DNA from: Lentinula raphanica
Lineage: Eukaryota; Basidiomycota; Agaricomycetes; Agaricales; Omphalotaceae
Direction of reading: 5' to 3'
Length of the DNA: 64,000 bases
Assembly (NCBI GenBank): GCA_027919835.1
Contig: JANVFP010000025.1
Span: forward strand, 62,001-126,000
Below are positions 53,107 through 64,000 of this stretch, one piece after another. A program made the position numbers and the translations under genes. Positions within the stretch are counted from its first letter, which is position 1; each line of letters begins with the position of its first letter. Under the pieces are notes generated by a model. That model worked only from the letters and a program-made list of their open reading frames with translations. It did not search any database and was not told the origin of the DNA.

Positions 53107-55083
53107 ATGCCTGAGATATCACAGCACGAACTCGATGAGAAGGCTCGAGTCTCTCAAGTCCCTCAAGCAGAAACGACGGCCAGTACTACGAATTCCGAGT
53201 CGGCCGAGGGTAGCTTCGACGACGTTGACCGCGACGGTGACACTTCGGACAGTGTCCTAGACGCCCAACTAGTTCGAAGAATCGATCTGCGGTACGAGCG
53301 GTGTATCTTTAGTGTTGATACTTTCATTAATCTTGATTATCGGTCGGATACTATGTCACAGTCTCCTCCCGATTCTGACTTTGTTGTATCTTCTGAGTTT
53401 TCTCGATCGGTAGGTCTTATACTACTTTGTATCACTTGAATTCACGCTTTGCTAACCGTGACGACTTGCACGCGGAAATAACCTCGTCCTGTACTTCCAG
53501 CACGAATATAGGGAACGCTAGGTAAATTATACGAATCCTCTTAGCCTATCCACGCTTGACAAATTCCCATTCTGTGCTTACATCGCAGAATAATCGGTCT
53601 CGCAACCGTATGTATCGGCTTTCAAGATCTCCAATTGGCATCGTAGCATTCTCATGTTTCAGGACAGGACCTGGATCTCTCTGCTCCAGCATACAACACC
53701 TCACTCGCGTTATATTTTGTCGCATATGTGATATTCGAGGTTCCGTCGAATGTAAGTAATCACCGTGACGATTGCTCGTTCTCGACTCTCCGGCGCCCAT
53801 GGTGACTGATACATGCACGAAAATCTGCTCTCATCTGCCGCCCCCCCCTCTTTCAGATCATGTTAGTAATCTCAATTCAACCCATCTCCCAACGTCTATA
53901 GCACTCACTGATCAAAACTTTCGTCCAGCCTCAAACGGTTCGATCCCCAACTATGGCTTCCGACGCTGACACTCGTGTGGGGGATCGTCACCGTCTGTCA
54001 AGGGCTTGTCACGAACCAAGCGGGGTTGTTTGGGATTCGATTTTGTATGTCTTCTACTCTTATTGCTCACGCTTGACGAAAGACCTCACATTAGTTTCTA
54101 ACTTTTTGGCCCTGTTCGAAATCTGAAATAGTGCTCGGAGCTACGGAAGCAGGACTGTTCCCTGGTGTCATTTATCTCTTTTCGATCTACTATCTGAGGT
54201 CCATCATCCTTCTTCTCTGGTATACGCTCATCATATGATATACTCATCGTTTGACTTCCACATAGGCGCGAACGCAGGGCCCGTGTAGCCATCTTTTTTG
54301 GTGGGGCAGCGCTTGCTGGGGCATTTGGAGGTCAGTTTCTTCTTCTTCTTCTTCCGACTCCGGCGCTTCGTATAAGAAGAACGCACGATGACTTCAAGTT
54401 GGTTGATCTCGAAACCCCCAGGAATCCTCGCATTCGCAATTGGGAAAATGGAAGGGATAGGCGGACGGAGAGGGTGGCAATGGTATGATTATCCTATCAG
54501 TCCACTATTCGTATCCAATTTCTGGTATTAACCCGCCATACTGCCATATTGGAATCTGGATTAACTCAGGATATTCATCCTCGAAGGCCTCCTAACCATC
54601 ATCATATCCCTGCTCGCATACGCGATCGTACCCACCTGGTCATATAAAGCCAAATTCGTGAGTCACCCCTGGATTCTAAGTACTACCACGTTACAACTTA
54701 CATCCGTTTAACATTCTCCAAACATCAACTCGACATATTCCCACATTCCATATCTTGTCCCCCCCAGCTCACCGAGCCCCAGCGCAATCGCCTCTTATCC
54801 AGACTCGACAGCGACACCGATCCAGCCCACATCGAACCTTTCCAGTGGGTCCACGTCAAACAAGCATTCACGGACCGTCTTGTCTGGGGCTACGCATTTC
54901 TCTTCCACGGGTATGCTTTTGCTCTGTATTCACTCAGTTTGTTCATGGTGAGTGAATGTCATCTTGGGTCCCCTTCAATCTGCACCGTCAGTCCGTCTTT
55001 AACATATAGTGCATGCTCATCGTTTTGTCCCTGGACAGCCAACGATCATCACGGAACTTGGGTTTCAAACTTGGCAAGCACAC
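53107..55083 (+). pseudogene. MFS permease (allantoate/anion:cation symporter type), truncated
   Basis: Many small exons spliced by short introns give MPEISQHELDEKA..., AQLVRRIDLR, LLPILTLLYLLSFLDR, TNIGNAR, DLDLSAPAYNTSLALYFVAY, VIFEVPSN, WLPTLTLVWGIVTVCQGLVT, NQAGLFGIRF, LGATEAGLFPGVIYLFSIYY, RRERRARVAIFFGGAALAGA, GWQWIFILEGLL, LTEPQRNRLLSRLDSD and YSLSLFM/PTIITELGFQTWQA. This is the ACS (Dal5-like) family of the major facilitator superfamily: DRTNIGNAR in TM1 and EGLLT in TM6 are typical. The order covers TM1 to about TM7; the remainder is missing because the KDZ element begins at about 55080. The C-terminal half is not found before position 64000. Confidence 0.85.
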
Positions 55084-55424
55084 ACTTCAGGCACCCTTAA
55101 ATCCTGCCGACTTAGGGGGATTACCGTCCAAATACCCTCCCCTAATAGGGGGAAATACCGGGCAATTACCCAATGGGTATTACCCAAACTGGGTAATACC
55201 CTTCCTCTAGTGTCAGGGGTCCTTGTCAGGTATTACCCCTGCGGGTAATACCATCCTCCCTATATACATTGTTATCAAATGAACACATAGCTTCCCATCA
55301 ATATTACTGCTATTATACTATTACAACTCAGTCTCCTGACAACAATAACTTACTAATACTATGCATGTTGTTATCAAGCAAAAACATAGCTTGCATACCA
55401 ATGCTACAGCTATTGTACTATTAC

Positions 55425-55724
55425 AACTCAATGTCAGCACATTGATAGAATACTCATACTGTATACTTAGTGTCTATGCTTATGCTCATCAATATTCACA
55501 ACTCAATGTCAGGACATTGATAGAATACTCATACTGTATACTTAGTGTCTATGCTTATGCTCATCAATATTCACAACTCAATGTCAGGACATTGATAGAA
55601 TACTCATACTGTATACTTAGTGTCTATGCTTATGCTCATCAATATTCACAACTCAATGTCAGGACATTGATAGAATACTCATACTGTATACTTAGTGTCT
55701 ATGCTTATGCTCATCAATATTCTC
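55425..55724 (+). repeat. 75-bp tandem repeat, four units
   Basis: Units start at 55425, 55500, 55575 and 55650 (AACTCAATGTCAG...CAATATTCAC) and are nearly identical; the first has one change. Because 75 is a multiple of three, an ORF spans them, encoding a repeated 25-residue peptide. I do not regard it as a gene. Confidence 0.9.
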
Positions 55725-56099
55725 ATATAATACATAATTGTAGCAACAATATGACCAGAACAGTTGAATCTTGGTTAGTTCAATTTTCGATTAACCATGA
55801 TAGATCGAATTATCACAGGTTGCATGATATAAAAATTGGGTATCCAATAATTAATATCTTACATGAAATCTTGGCTACTTGAATTTTCAATACATCATTG
55901 TGGATTGTATTCCAAATTATAGGTCTAGTATCCAATGGTTTTACCCTACAATAAAATCTTGGCTATTGAATTTTCAACATATCATTCTAAATTGCATATC
56001 ATTGTAGATTGCATTACACATTGCATAGTATTATAAGTCTGGCATCCAATGATTATAAGTCCGGTATTCATTGGTAATATCCTACAAGAGTAATGTTCT

Positions 56100-56385
56100 A
56101 CAAGGGTATTACCACTGTAGTAATACCCTACAGTGGTAATACCCTACAAGGGTAATACCCTACAGTGGTAATACCCTACAGTGGTAATACCCTACAAGGG
56201 TAATACCCTACAGTGGTAATACCCTACAAGGGTAATACCCTACAGTGGTAATACCCTACAGTGGTAATACCCTACAGTGGTAATACCCTACAGTGGTAAT
56301 ACCCTACAAGGGTAATACCCTACAGTGGTAATACCCTACAGTGGTAATACCCTACAAGGGTAATACCCTACAAGGGTAAATCTTA
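56100..56385 (+). repeat. 16-bp minisatellite with GGTAATACCC core
   Basis: About 17 units of GTGGTAATACCCTACA or AGGGTAATACCCTACA lie head to tail. The 10-bp core GGTAATACCC is nearly palindromic and matches the motifs at the element's left end and in the transposase intron. Confidence 0.9.
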
Positions 56386-56451
56386 CTGTTGCAATATAAC
56401 TAGTTTTGTACCATGTGCAAATGTAGGTATAGACAGTAAAACATTCTAGTC

Positions 56452-59400
56452 CTATATCTCATCCTGTATATTAATATCTATATCATTTACTGTTAAGGCA
56501 TCAATGTGCTCTATTAGACCTATATCCAAGTCATCTTCATCCAACTCTGAGTCTTCAACATCTTCATCTGCCTCACAGACTCGATCAACTAGCTCTGCTT
56601 GAATTTCATGCTCAACCTCCCTTAATTCTTCTGGACCAGGTCCTGCAAAATCTGGAGTGAAGTCTAGTTGAAGTCCACTCAATGCTTGAGTCCACAAGAC
56701 AGACAGCCGTATAAGATTTACACGCTGCTGCCACAGTTGGTACTGAAGATCAATATCTGTAGAACTATCCATTAGTGGCATTAGATACTATGGTTGATAC
56801 ATACCTTGTGTACTATCAATAGCAGATAGAACAACTTTCCATTCTTCTGAAAACCACTCCTCCATTACGAGGACTTCATGCTTCAATCGGAGCATTTCTT
56901 CATCACACCGATCCCGGAGCAGAATACCTTGTATGCCTACTCTAACCTGTTCATCTGACAACCAGAGGGGAGGGTCCACTGAGTTATCTTCGCCTTCAAG
57001 CCCACAGTCATCCCAAATTGCATCATCTACATCCAATGAAAATAGTTCCTTCATAGGAATTGGACGAGGGGCTACAGCATGAGCGGGGGCTTTCTTTCTT
57101 GCAATCTGGTCAGACATTCTTTCGCAGAGCTTGTTGTAATTGCGAGCAAGCGATTGAATGCCTCCATCACGCTGTTTGACGGTATCTTCAGTATGTCTAT
57201 GGAGTTTCCGCTGCGAAGCTAAGCATGACACATCAAAGTTACAAAATATAACAAAAGAATTGTGATATCACTTACTATTCATCTGCCGTCGAAAGCTTCG
57301 CTCAAGCCGATCTCGCTCAAACTTGCGGGCTTGTAGGCGCTGTCGTAGGCGAATCTTAAGGGCACGAGCATTCATGCGATCAGTGATAAAAGGACTTGAT
57401 GCTAGGTGTCGATATTCTCTTTGTCCATCAACCCCTAATGCCTGTTCCTTTGCTGACAATGATGACTGTGCTTTAGCAAACTTTTCTTTGAGCAACAGAA
57501 GTTCCATCTCAGCCTCCGCAATTTCATACGGCTCCGACAATGGGCTGGAAATGGTATCTGTAAGATCTTTCATACTTTTTCGCAAAGTATCTCGAGCCTT
57601 CCTTATGCGAAGGGCATCCTCGATAGCTTGTTTACCAGCAGTACGTGATTGACCTGCAAAACAAGGAGTGAGCATGAAAATTGTGAAGGTTGGGTATTAC
57701 CCTGACTAGGTATTACCCTGACTAGGTATTACCCTGACTAGGTATTACCCTGACTAGGTATTACCTGCACTGGGTATTACCTGCACTGGGTATTACCTGC
57801 ACTGGGTATTACCCTAGCTAGGTATTACCCTGACTAGGTAATACCCTCACTGGGTAATACCCTCACTGGGTAATACCTCATTGGGTAATACCCTCACTGG
57901 GCCTCACTGGGTATTACCCTCGCTGGGTAATACCCTCACTGGCCCTCACTGGGTAATACCCTCACTGGGTAATACCCTCGCTGGGTAATAAAGGCAAACA
58001 AAGAAAACACTTACGAGGAGATGGCTGTGTTGCATGTATCTTCTGCTCTTCCCACTGCTCACGCAGAAATTCTGCTTCATGAGTGGACCACCGCACATTC
58101 AACTCAGCTTCTTCATGTTTTGTTTGAGCCAGCTTCCATTTGCGTGCAATCCAAAGACCAAAGGCTTTTAAGCTCTCATTATCAGCATGCTGAACCTGGG
58201 AGTCCAGTGTATAAAGCCGTATGAAGTGCTGCCAAGAAATACAGTCAGTGTACTAACCTGACAAGACATATGATTACTTACACCACACACCCGCAGGTAA
58301 GCGATAAGTTTACTGATTGAGTGCCAAAAGCGCTCACACCCTTCACCGTCTGATAGTCCAAATCCAGTACATTTACGGGGATGATAGACACACTGGCATC
58401 CCCAGCCATGACCAAACGCATGGAACACTGAGATTGCAAAGCTCATGCGAGGAAGATGTTCCTTCAAAAAACCCCATTTCACGCAGCTACGTTCTAGCTG
58501 ACACGCAATGTCGTAGAGGAGGCCAACAGTAGATGTGAAGGGGATATGGTTGAATAACTGGTCTAGAAGAGCGAGGGCATAATGCTGCCTTTCTCCGGGG
58601 GTGGTCATGTTGACAAGCCAGAGAACACGGTCATGTCGACATAATAGACCCATGAGTGCTGTTGCATCAAAGAACTGGGTACTGGCCTTCTCGCGATAGC
58701 CATCTGCTGCCGTGAAGCTTTCACTGCATGCATCCAAAACTGACTTCGGAACCTGCAGGCCATCTTCGACTTCGTCATCGGTGGTACTCCTAGCTGCTTT
58801 TGCTGTATGAGAGGGTCTTCGTTCTTCGACAATATCTTTCCAACGGTCGACACACTCCTGAGGTAAAAAAACACTCTGTGGGTGCACATGTTGTGGATCC
58901 CGAGGCTGCTTGTTATGTTTCTGATTGAAACACGCATCGAGACAAACAATGAAGCTGGTACTAATGAGCAATATTAGCCACCAGTACAGTCCATCAATAG
59001 AGAGTCATTTACCCGTATGCAAAGTCAGAGTTCCCGCCAAAACACAAAGGGCATCGAGCCCGAAGGTATTGAGATGGGCGTGTCCTAGTTGAGTCACTTT
59101 CTTCGTCGTCATGCCGAGCTCGCTTCGAAGGCCTGTCCCCTGTCAAATCTGCGTCGGTCCCCATAGCAGGCGTAGACAGTAGATGAGGTGAGGTTGTGAT
59201 ATCCATCAACCCCTGACGCTCTACCTCCAGATAGGAGTCTACAAATTGGGTGGTTGCCTGCTGTAGAGCATTATACCACCGAAGAGCCATTGTGAAACGA
59301 CGACGGAGAGGGTCCTGAAGAAAAGTGAGTCATATTCATCAGAATCATCGCACGACTTACCTTTCCTTTCATCTGATAGCCCTGACCTTTGAGAAAGTCT

Positions 59401-60153
59401 TCGATTGTGCTGCTTACTGCAGTATGATTTGGAGAGATGCGAAGGAAAAGTCTCGTTACGAAGTCGAGCACTCGAATGTCAACAGCTAGTGTTGGCTCTT
59501 TAGGTGCACTGCCAAAGAGCCCACGTTCCATGAGTTGGACGGGGGCGGGACGACACTCGCATATATCTATGCTCAGCCTCTGGAGTTCTGTAGTAAAAAC
59601 ATCAACAGAACATATTGAGGTGTATCTTGAGAAAAAGCTCACTGTTGAACCGCAATACCACGATATCCAACTTCCTCTTTGACCCATCACACACACAGTG
59701 TCGGTGTTCCAGAGTAGTATCCTGACTGAGATTTTGAGATTCTCGGAGAAACCTCATATATGGCGCGACGAGAGTAGGCACAACCTCATTCTGCCACCGC
59801 AATGTTTGTGCCAGAGCTTTTAGTCGATGCGAGGACAAGGAAGGAGGAGCCTCGGAACTTGTGGCGCTTTCTACGTACTCTTGGTGGTGTTGAGGTTGTT
59901 GAGAAAGTTGCTCGAGGTCGACATGCGGTCGTTCCAAGAATCCAAATTGACCGACAGGTGGGGGTAAATCGCGTTGAGAAAGTACCACACCATGGGCCCC
60001 ATACAGAATGGGGCGCGCTGCCCGTTTGGAAGGTGATTTGGTGTCTGGGTTGTGAGGGAAAGCATGGTAGGCAGAACGCCTTGGCGTTGAAGGACTCGAA
60101 GGCAAGTCCTGAGTGAGATAGCGGTTCGGTAAGTTCAACCGGGACATTGACAA
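56452..60153 (-). CDS. KDZ (Kyakuja-Dileera-Zisupton) transposase
   Basis: A multi-exon gene reads from ATG 60153 to a stop at 56452. Diagnostic blocks in order are MERGLFGSAPKEPTLAVDIR, VLDFVTRLFLRISPNHTAV, RRRFTMALRWYNALQQATTQ, then the cysteine motif CPLCFGG and IVCLDACFNQKH. Next come FFDATALMGLLCRHDRVLWL, VNMTTPGERQHYALALLDQL, LLYDIACQLERS, VFHAFGHGWGCQCVYHPRKC and GFGLSDGEGCERFWHSISKL. The D...D...E pattern (CLDACF, YDIAC, DGEGCERFW) fits the RNase H-fold core of KDZ transposases. The C-terminal half is coiled coil and acidic. One intron (57654-58014, 361 nt) is made almost entirely of GGTATTACCC-type repeats; the others are about 50 nt. No stop is seen in the exons, so it may be functional. 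Confidence 0.9.
57690..57995 (+). repeat. GGTATTACCC array inside a transposase intron
   Basis: About 20 copies of TAGGTATTACCCTGAC, TGGGTATTACCTGCAC and GGGTAATACCCTCAC (15-16 bp). The array lies wholly within the 361-nt intron between codons ...QPSPR and GQSRTAG, and shares its palindromic core with the subterminal arrays. Confidence 0.88.
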
Positions 60154-60330
60154 GTTGGTGGTCTAGTTTAACGTCATTCCGGACGCTGATTTGTAATTCT
60201 CTTAAGCAAAACTGAACAAAATACGACTTTATTCAATGACACGATGAGAGCTACAAGTTCAATGGGAATACCACCAATACCATACAAGTATATGACACCT
60301 ACGCTACAAGAAGATAGAGATACACGAGCA

Positions 60331-63300
60331 TTACTTACATTGTCCAGGTGTTCTATGGTCATATTCACGACGACGTTTTTCTATGGTAGCATTGTTCCCT
60401 GCTCGTCTATCTTCTTCCGATTCCCATACTGGTACTAACCATGCACGATCCACAGTCACAGGTGCCACATCCAAGAGGACTTCCTGGTCATATCGTTCTG
60501 CTCGTCCCTTGCGTCTGGTCGTACGCACCAGCTGAATCACCCATTTGGATGCACCCGGATCTTCTTTATTGTATATCTGTCCGATACGACGCCCCATTTG
60601 ACCGCTCAACTCTGGAGGGAAGATCAACACAAACAACAAGGTGCATTTACCCGGCTTCGGGGGAACAAGTTTGGATTTCTCATCTTCAAGGTTAGGCAAA
60701 AGGGTGAAGTCTGAGAGAAGTTGCTCGCGTGTGCTTTTTGAACCTCCTTGACCGACATCGCGGTAGTAGATCAGACGATTACGCATGCGGACGCGATATT
60801 CCTTCATGGAATCTGACCCGTATTGTCTGATCTTCAGGGACATCTCGCGATCGCCCAAGCCGGACTCGAGGTTCCGATTCGTGATCCAATGACCGTTATG
60901 AGGGAGAGATTGAGGGTGAGGTGTAGGTGAGGATGATACGTCTTGTTCTTCTTCAGGTGTTGGGGTTGGCCGTCGTGATGGCACAGGAGTTCCGCCAGCG
61001 CGTGTTGCCCACTGCTCCTCTTCAACTACCAGTTGTAGCCGACCAATACGCTCATTTTCGGCGATCTCGTGCGCGCGATTCATTTCTCTGAGTATAGCCA
61101 GTGGTTTCTTACGGCCTGGTAGCCGAAAAGCTTCGATTTCTTGAGGATCATAGATGGGAAGGTAGCCGTCACGGAATGTATAGTAGGGTATCCAGGGTTG
61201 CCTTGTGGGTGACGCGTCCGACGGTACTTCATACCAAGGACTACTGTCATGCAAGAATTTATAAGTTCTTACGACATTCTATCAGCTACGTTGAGTATCG
61301 GAAAGAAAGAGGACACTCACTGAAGTCTCCGGATGAGATCAAAGTCCACCCATTCTTGAGGTACGGCTGCATTGATGGTTGCGTATTGCACATGGATAGC
61401 AAGCCCACTCTTCATCGATGGGTCCTCCTTGATATCCTTCACCCAACCATGGTACCCTTTGCTGTGATGAGCCCCGATCACTATGATCTCCACATTGATC
61501 CATGGGTGCAGGAAGCTGGTCTTCGGGCCCGTATGAACTTTTGCGGGAGCGCTAGATTCGCTGAACGAGAGCGATGAACGGTGCATCTCCGTCAGAGGAG
61601 TAGGCAAGGATGATGGTGCATTCCACGCAGAGGATGAACCAGAGTTCAAACGTCGCAGCGAGTTCACATGAATATCGACAGCCTGCAATCAAAAGCAATG
61701 AAGTCAAGAGCATCACAAAAAGAATATGAGAACTCACGGCTTCGAACCGACCTAGGGTCACTCGAGCTACACCAGCCTTACTGTCCAGTTCCGTTATAGA
61801 ACCAACCAGTCCATAAGCCGGCAAATGTTCCCAAGAGCTAGCCTGTCGCACGACTTTTCCTCGAGCAATTATTTCGACTGTATCTCCCACTTCGAAGATC
61901 TTGCGTATATAGATTTTTGATACACGCAGTGTTTCCGATACAGTTTCTCCATCTTGGACGAAGGAGGATATAACCTCGCAGTCACGATCCTCGACGGAAT
62001 GAACGATGGCGTGCGATCCAGGTGAAAATCCACAATCAGAGAGTATTCGAGCGTCGGATTGGCCGATATGAGGATTGACGAGAATGACAGATTCGCCGGA
62101 AAAGAACACCCAGTCAGAGGAAGATGGCATGCGCAAACGGACAAAAGGCCACGATATAACAGGATGACCGCTTTGGCGAAAAAGCGAATCTAGATTTGCT
62201 GGGAGTATATCGGCAAGAGTTAACGAGGCCCAAGGAATCTTCACCACTGCCAGAGATCCAAAGAAACACTGCTTGAGGAAGGTGCATCGTTGAGATAGCA
62301 CTCCGTGAGTACAAGTCAACGGTGAATCACAGTCTTCGCGTATGCACCACCTGTAGTAAGGTTCGACGTCGTGATTGTCGACCAATTGGTCAGCTAAGCT
62401 GAACGAAAAAAGTCTTGGGGGAGGTCTTGACTGCCGTTTATGTTTCTCGCCAACTTTTCGCGGAATGAGGAGGCGGGGCACCAATAGTACCCAACAAAAG
62501 AACCGATTTGGATTGGTTTCACCCTCAGGAAACTCAAGTTTGTAGACCAGGCCAACATCGCCACTATAGAGCCGGTGTTTGGCGTTGACGCGCACCCAGG
62601 TTCCGGCTTGGACTATATCCTGTCGAGCCTGATAGCGGAGGAGGAGAAGATTGTGGTTCAAGGCTAAAGGACTGTCGTGCCAAGGAATAAGGCTGTGGAT
62701 AGGCATCGATAGATGGGCTGATTCCCAGAGGGGAGGAATATTGGACATGATCGCAGTGACTGAGGTACCGTCAGGTTTGACGACAGTACGTGAGTTCTTG
62801 TGAGAAGTTGGATGAGAGATCGGCTGCCTGTTGGGATAGATAAAACCTGGTACTCGTTGCAGATATGCTGCGAGATAAACGTTGAACCTGTTCATATTGT
62901 GGACATGCAAGTAGACCTGCCCCGGGAACTGGGAACGGAACGCATTCCACAACACGTCAGGGCTCATGCGTTCGTGAGCGATGTCATTCCGAATGCGGGA
63001 GATAATATCATTCTCTGAACCGCGCTCGCACCGTACCGCGTAAACCTCGAGGAGACTATACTCCGAAGCTTTTTGAACGAGCTCCTCCATGAGGCCTAGG
63101 AGTAACGGGTCTACTGTAACTTTGAGATCATCGACATCGTTACCAGGTAGTCCTAGAAGATTATCATAGTCTAGGGCAGCGATAGAGTCCATCAACAACT
63201 CATCAGCGCGAGGATTGTCCGACGTGGTGGAGGAGGTATTAATGGAAGGGGAGTTTGAAAGAGATGCGGAAGGTGGATGAGTAGGCGACGAAACGGAAGT

Positions 63301-63586
63301 TTCGATAGGAGGGAGGGACGACTCGTATCGTGCAAGGATCGCGTCTATTCGTTCGTGGTACGTTGAATGTCCAAGATGTTGTTGCAATTGAGAGTCATCG
63401 AGCGTAGTTGCTTCCGTGAAGACACCGGGCTCGTCGTCACTCTCAAACTCTTCCTCATCGTCCTCCTCCGCCTCTACCAGTATGAATGGATTCGTTTTAC
63501 GTTCCTGCCAATCCGATTGTCAGTTGGTTATTGCGATAAGTAGATTCTCGCACAAATTTCACTCTTTTTCTCGCTGTATCTCTCAT
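60331..63586 (-). CDS. Spt5-like NGN/KOW transcription elongation protein
   Basis: Exon 1 is tiny (MRDTARKR, ATG at 63586). A 61-nt intron ends in GATTGGCAG. Then comes an acidic segment (TNPFILVEAEEDDEEEFESD) like the Spt5 N-terminus. An NGN-type domain follows (YSLLEVYAVRCERGSENDII ... SQFPGQVYLHVHNMNRFNVY LAAYLQRVPGFIYP), then KOW-like segments (WVRVNAKHRLYSGDVGLVYK; FEVGDTVEIIARGKVVRQAS; NVEIIVIGAHHSKGYHGWVK DIKED). Further introns fall after GRFEA and RRLQ. The C-terminal part (TFRDGYLPIYDPQEIEAF; DRAWLVPVWESEEDRRAG) is not recognised and replaces the CTR repeats of true Spt5. It is likely one of the diverged Spt5-like paralogues known in agaricomycetes, not the essential Spt5. It is next to the KDZ transposase in the same orientation, so co-mobilisation is possible. 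Confidence 0.7.
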
Positions 63587-63702
63587 CTTACATGGCTTAG
63601 GCGTCCTTAGGACCTTGATCTTCGACAGATAGGAATCTCATTCACTACTCTAGCTATTTTACTGTGTACCGAGCCAGACTTACCAGGGCTGCGACCTACG
63701 AT

Positions 63703-63906
63703 GATGGGAGTTCGAGAAAAAGAAGAGAAATTGTTCACGTGATAACGTGATTCCGGATGACTTGCCGGAACTTCGGATTTCCGATTCGAACGGATTTCGC
63801 TATTTCTGAGGAAATCCGTTCGAATCGGAAATCCGAAGTTCCGGCAAGTCATCCGGAATCACGTTATCACGTGAACAATTTCTCTTCTTTTTCTCGAACT
63901 CCCATC
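63703..63906. repeat. perfect palindrome, 96-bp arms, 12-nt loop
   Basis: Positions 63703-63798 and 63811-63906 are exact reverse complements, from GATGGGAGTTCGAG inward to GAACGGATTTC; the loop is GCTATTTCTGAG. It contains CACGTG and other smaller palindromes. It lies 120 bp upstream of the Spt5-like start. It may be a fold-back MITE. I could not find a target duplication. Confidence 0.93.
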
Positions 63907-64000
63907 TTCGTCAAGGCGTCTTGGATTCCCTACGACACCCGGAGCTGATTCGACACTCATCTCACAGTACATCTATCGCTCTCATCCTTACATCTGTTCT

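Larger units (their letters stand above)
55080..60200. mobile_element. KDZ transposon (right end uncertain)
   Basis: The MFS reading breaks at about 55080 in TTGGCAAGCA/CACACTTCAGG. Directly after it come GGTATTACCC-type palindromes (55120-55255), a 75-bp tandem array, a 16-bp array and the full KDZ transposase gene. I could not locate the opposite terminus. No inverted copy of CACTTCAGGCACCC was seen by eye up to 64000. The element may end just upstream of the transposase start (60153), or run on through the Spt5-like gene and off the window. Confidence 0.7.

Noticed and set aside
55361..55882. 173-codon ORF with repeated 25-residue units
   Set aside because: It is a by-product of the 75-bp tandem repeat; no domain, and it lies in the non-coding end of the KDZ element.
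56100..56385. CRISPR-like regular array
   Set aside because: Units are 16 bp head to tail without distinct spacers, in a fungal transposon; it is a minisatellite.
1..64000. tRNA, rRNA or other structured RNA genes
   Set aside because: None recognised by eye on either strand; a tRNA scan would be decisive but could not be run.

Overview
The window looks like nuclear DNA of an agaricomycete (mushroom-forming basidiomycete). The evidence is dense genes with 48-65 nt introns (GT...AG), housekeeping genes of fungal type (mitochondrial ribosomal protein uL29m, the LYR protein SDHAF1, an anion:cation-symporter MFS permease), and transposable elements that are mainly or only known from basidiomycetes (KDZ, Plavaka-like CACTA, TET/JBP-associated). 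I cannot name the species. About 80% of the window is mobile DNA, much of it nested.

Region 1 (about 465-9682): a 9.2-kb DNA element (474-9673) with terminal inverted repeats of about 120 bp and a perfect 9-bp target duplication (GGTACTGAT at 465-473 and 9674-9682). It carries a DUF6589-type gene (+) and a RecQ-type helicase gene (-). Two later insertions lie inside it: 1.17 kb in its left inverted repeat (500-1672, 9-bp duplication) and 2.03 kb in the DUF6589 gene (3696-5721, 8-bp duplication). The second carries arrays of the palindrome TGTTTAAAC at both ends.

Region 2 (9.7-13.5 kb): mostly non-coding, with small palindromes and one unrecognised ORF.

Region 3 (13.47-50.64 kb): a host gene on the minus strand, not recognised, is broken twice. 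A 0.55-kb MITE with a telomere-like TTAGGGG tract sits at 13663-14211. A Ty3/gypsy retrotransposon with 135-bp LTRs occupies 14440-50317. The retrotransposon is itself split in its protease region by a 29.56-kb element (18896-48452). Removing that element and one CA (or CAC) repeat rejoins the gag-pol reading frame in phase. The giant element has 10-bp inverted ends (CATCAGGAAA). It carries a Plavaka/CACTA-like transposase, a Ulp1-type SUMO protease, a TET/JBP-type 2-oxoglutarate/Fe(II) DNA dioxygenase, a GIY-YIG nuclease-like gene, a tandemly duplicated small gene, several unrecognised spliced genes and a decayed captured piece of FAB1 (PI3P 5-kinase). Cutting, SUMO-dependent regulation and DNA-base oxidation encoded together on one giant transposon is the most interesting system in the window.

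Region 4 (51.1-55.08 kb): ordinary host genes, namely uL29m (+), SDHAF1 (-) and an MFS permease (+). The permease is cut off after about TM7 by the next element.

Region 5 (55.08 kb to the end): a KDZ (Kyakuja-Dileera-Zisupton) transposon with a full-length spliced transposase (-). Arrays of the palindromic GGTATTACCC motif lie at its end, beside the gene and inside one of its introns. An Spt5-like NGN/KOW protein gene (-) follows, then a perfect 96-bp-arm palindrome. The rest of the MFS gene is not in the window, so the insertion may extend past the right edge.
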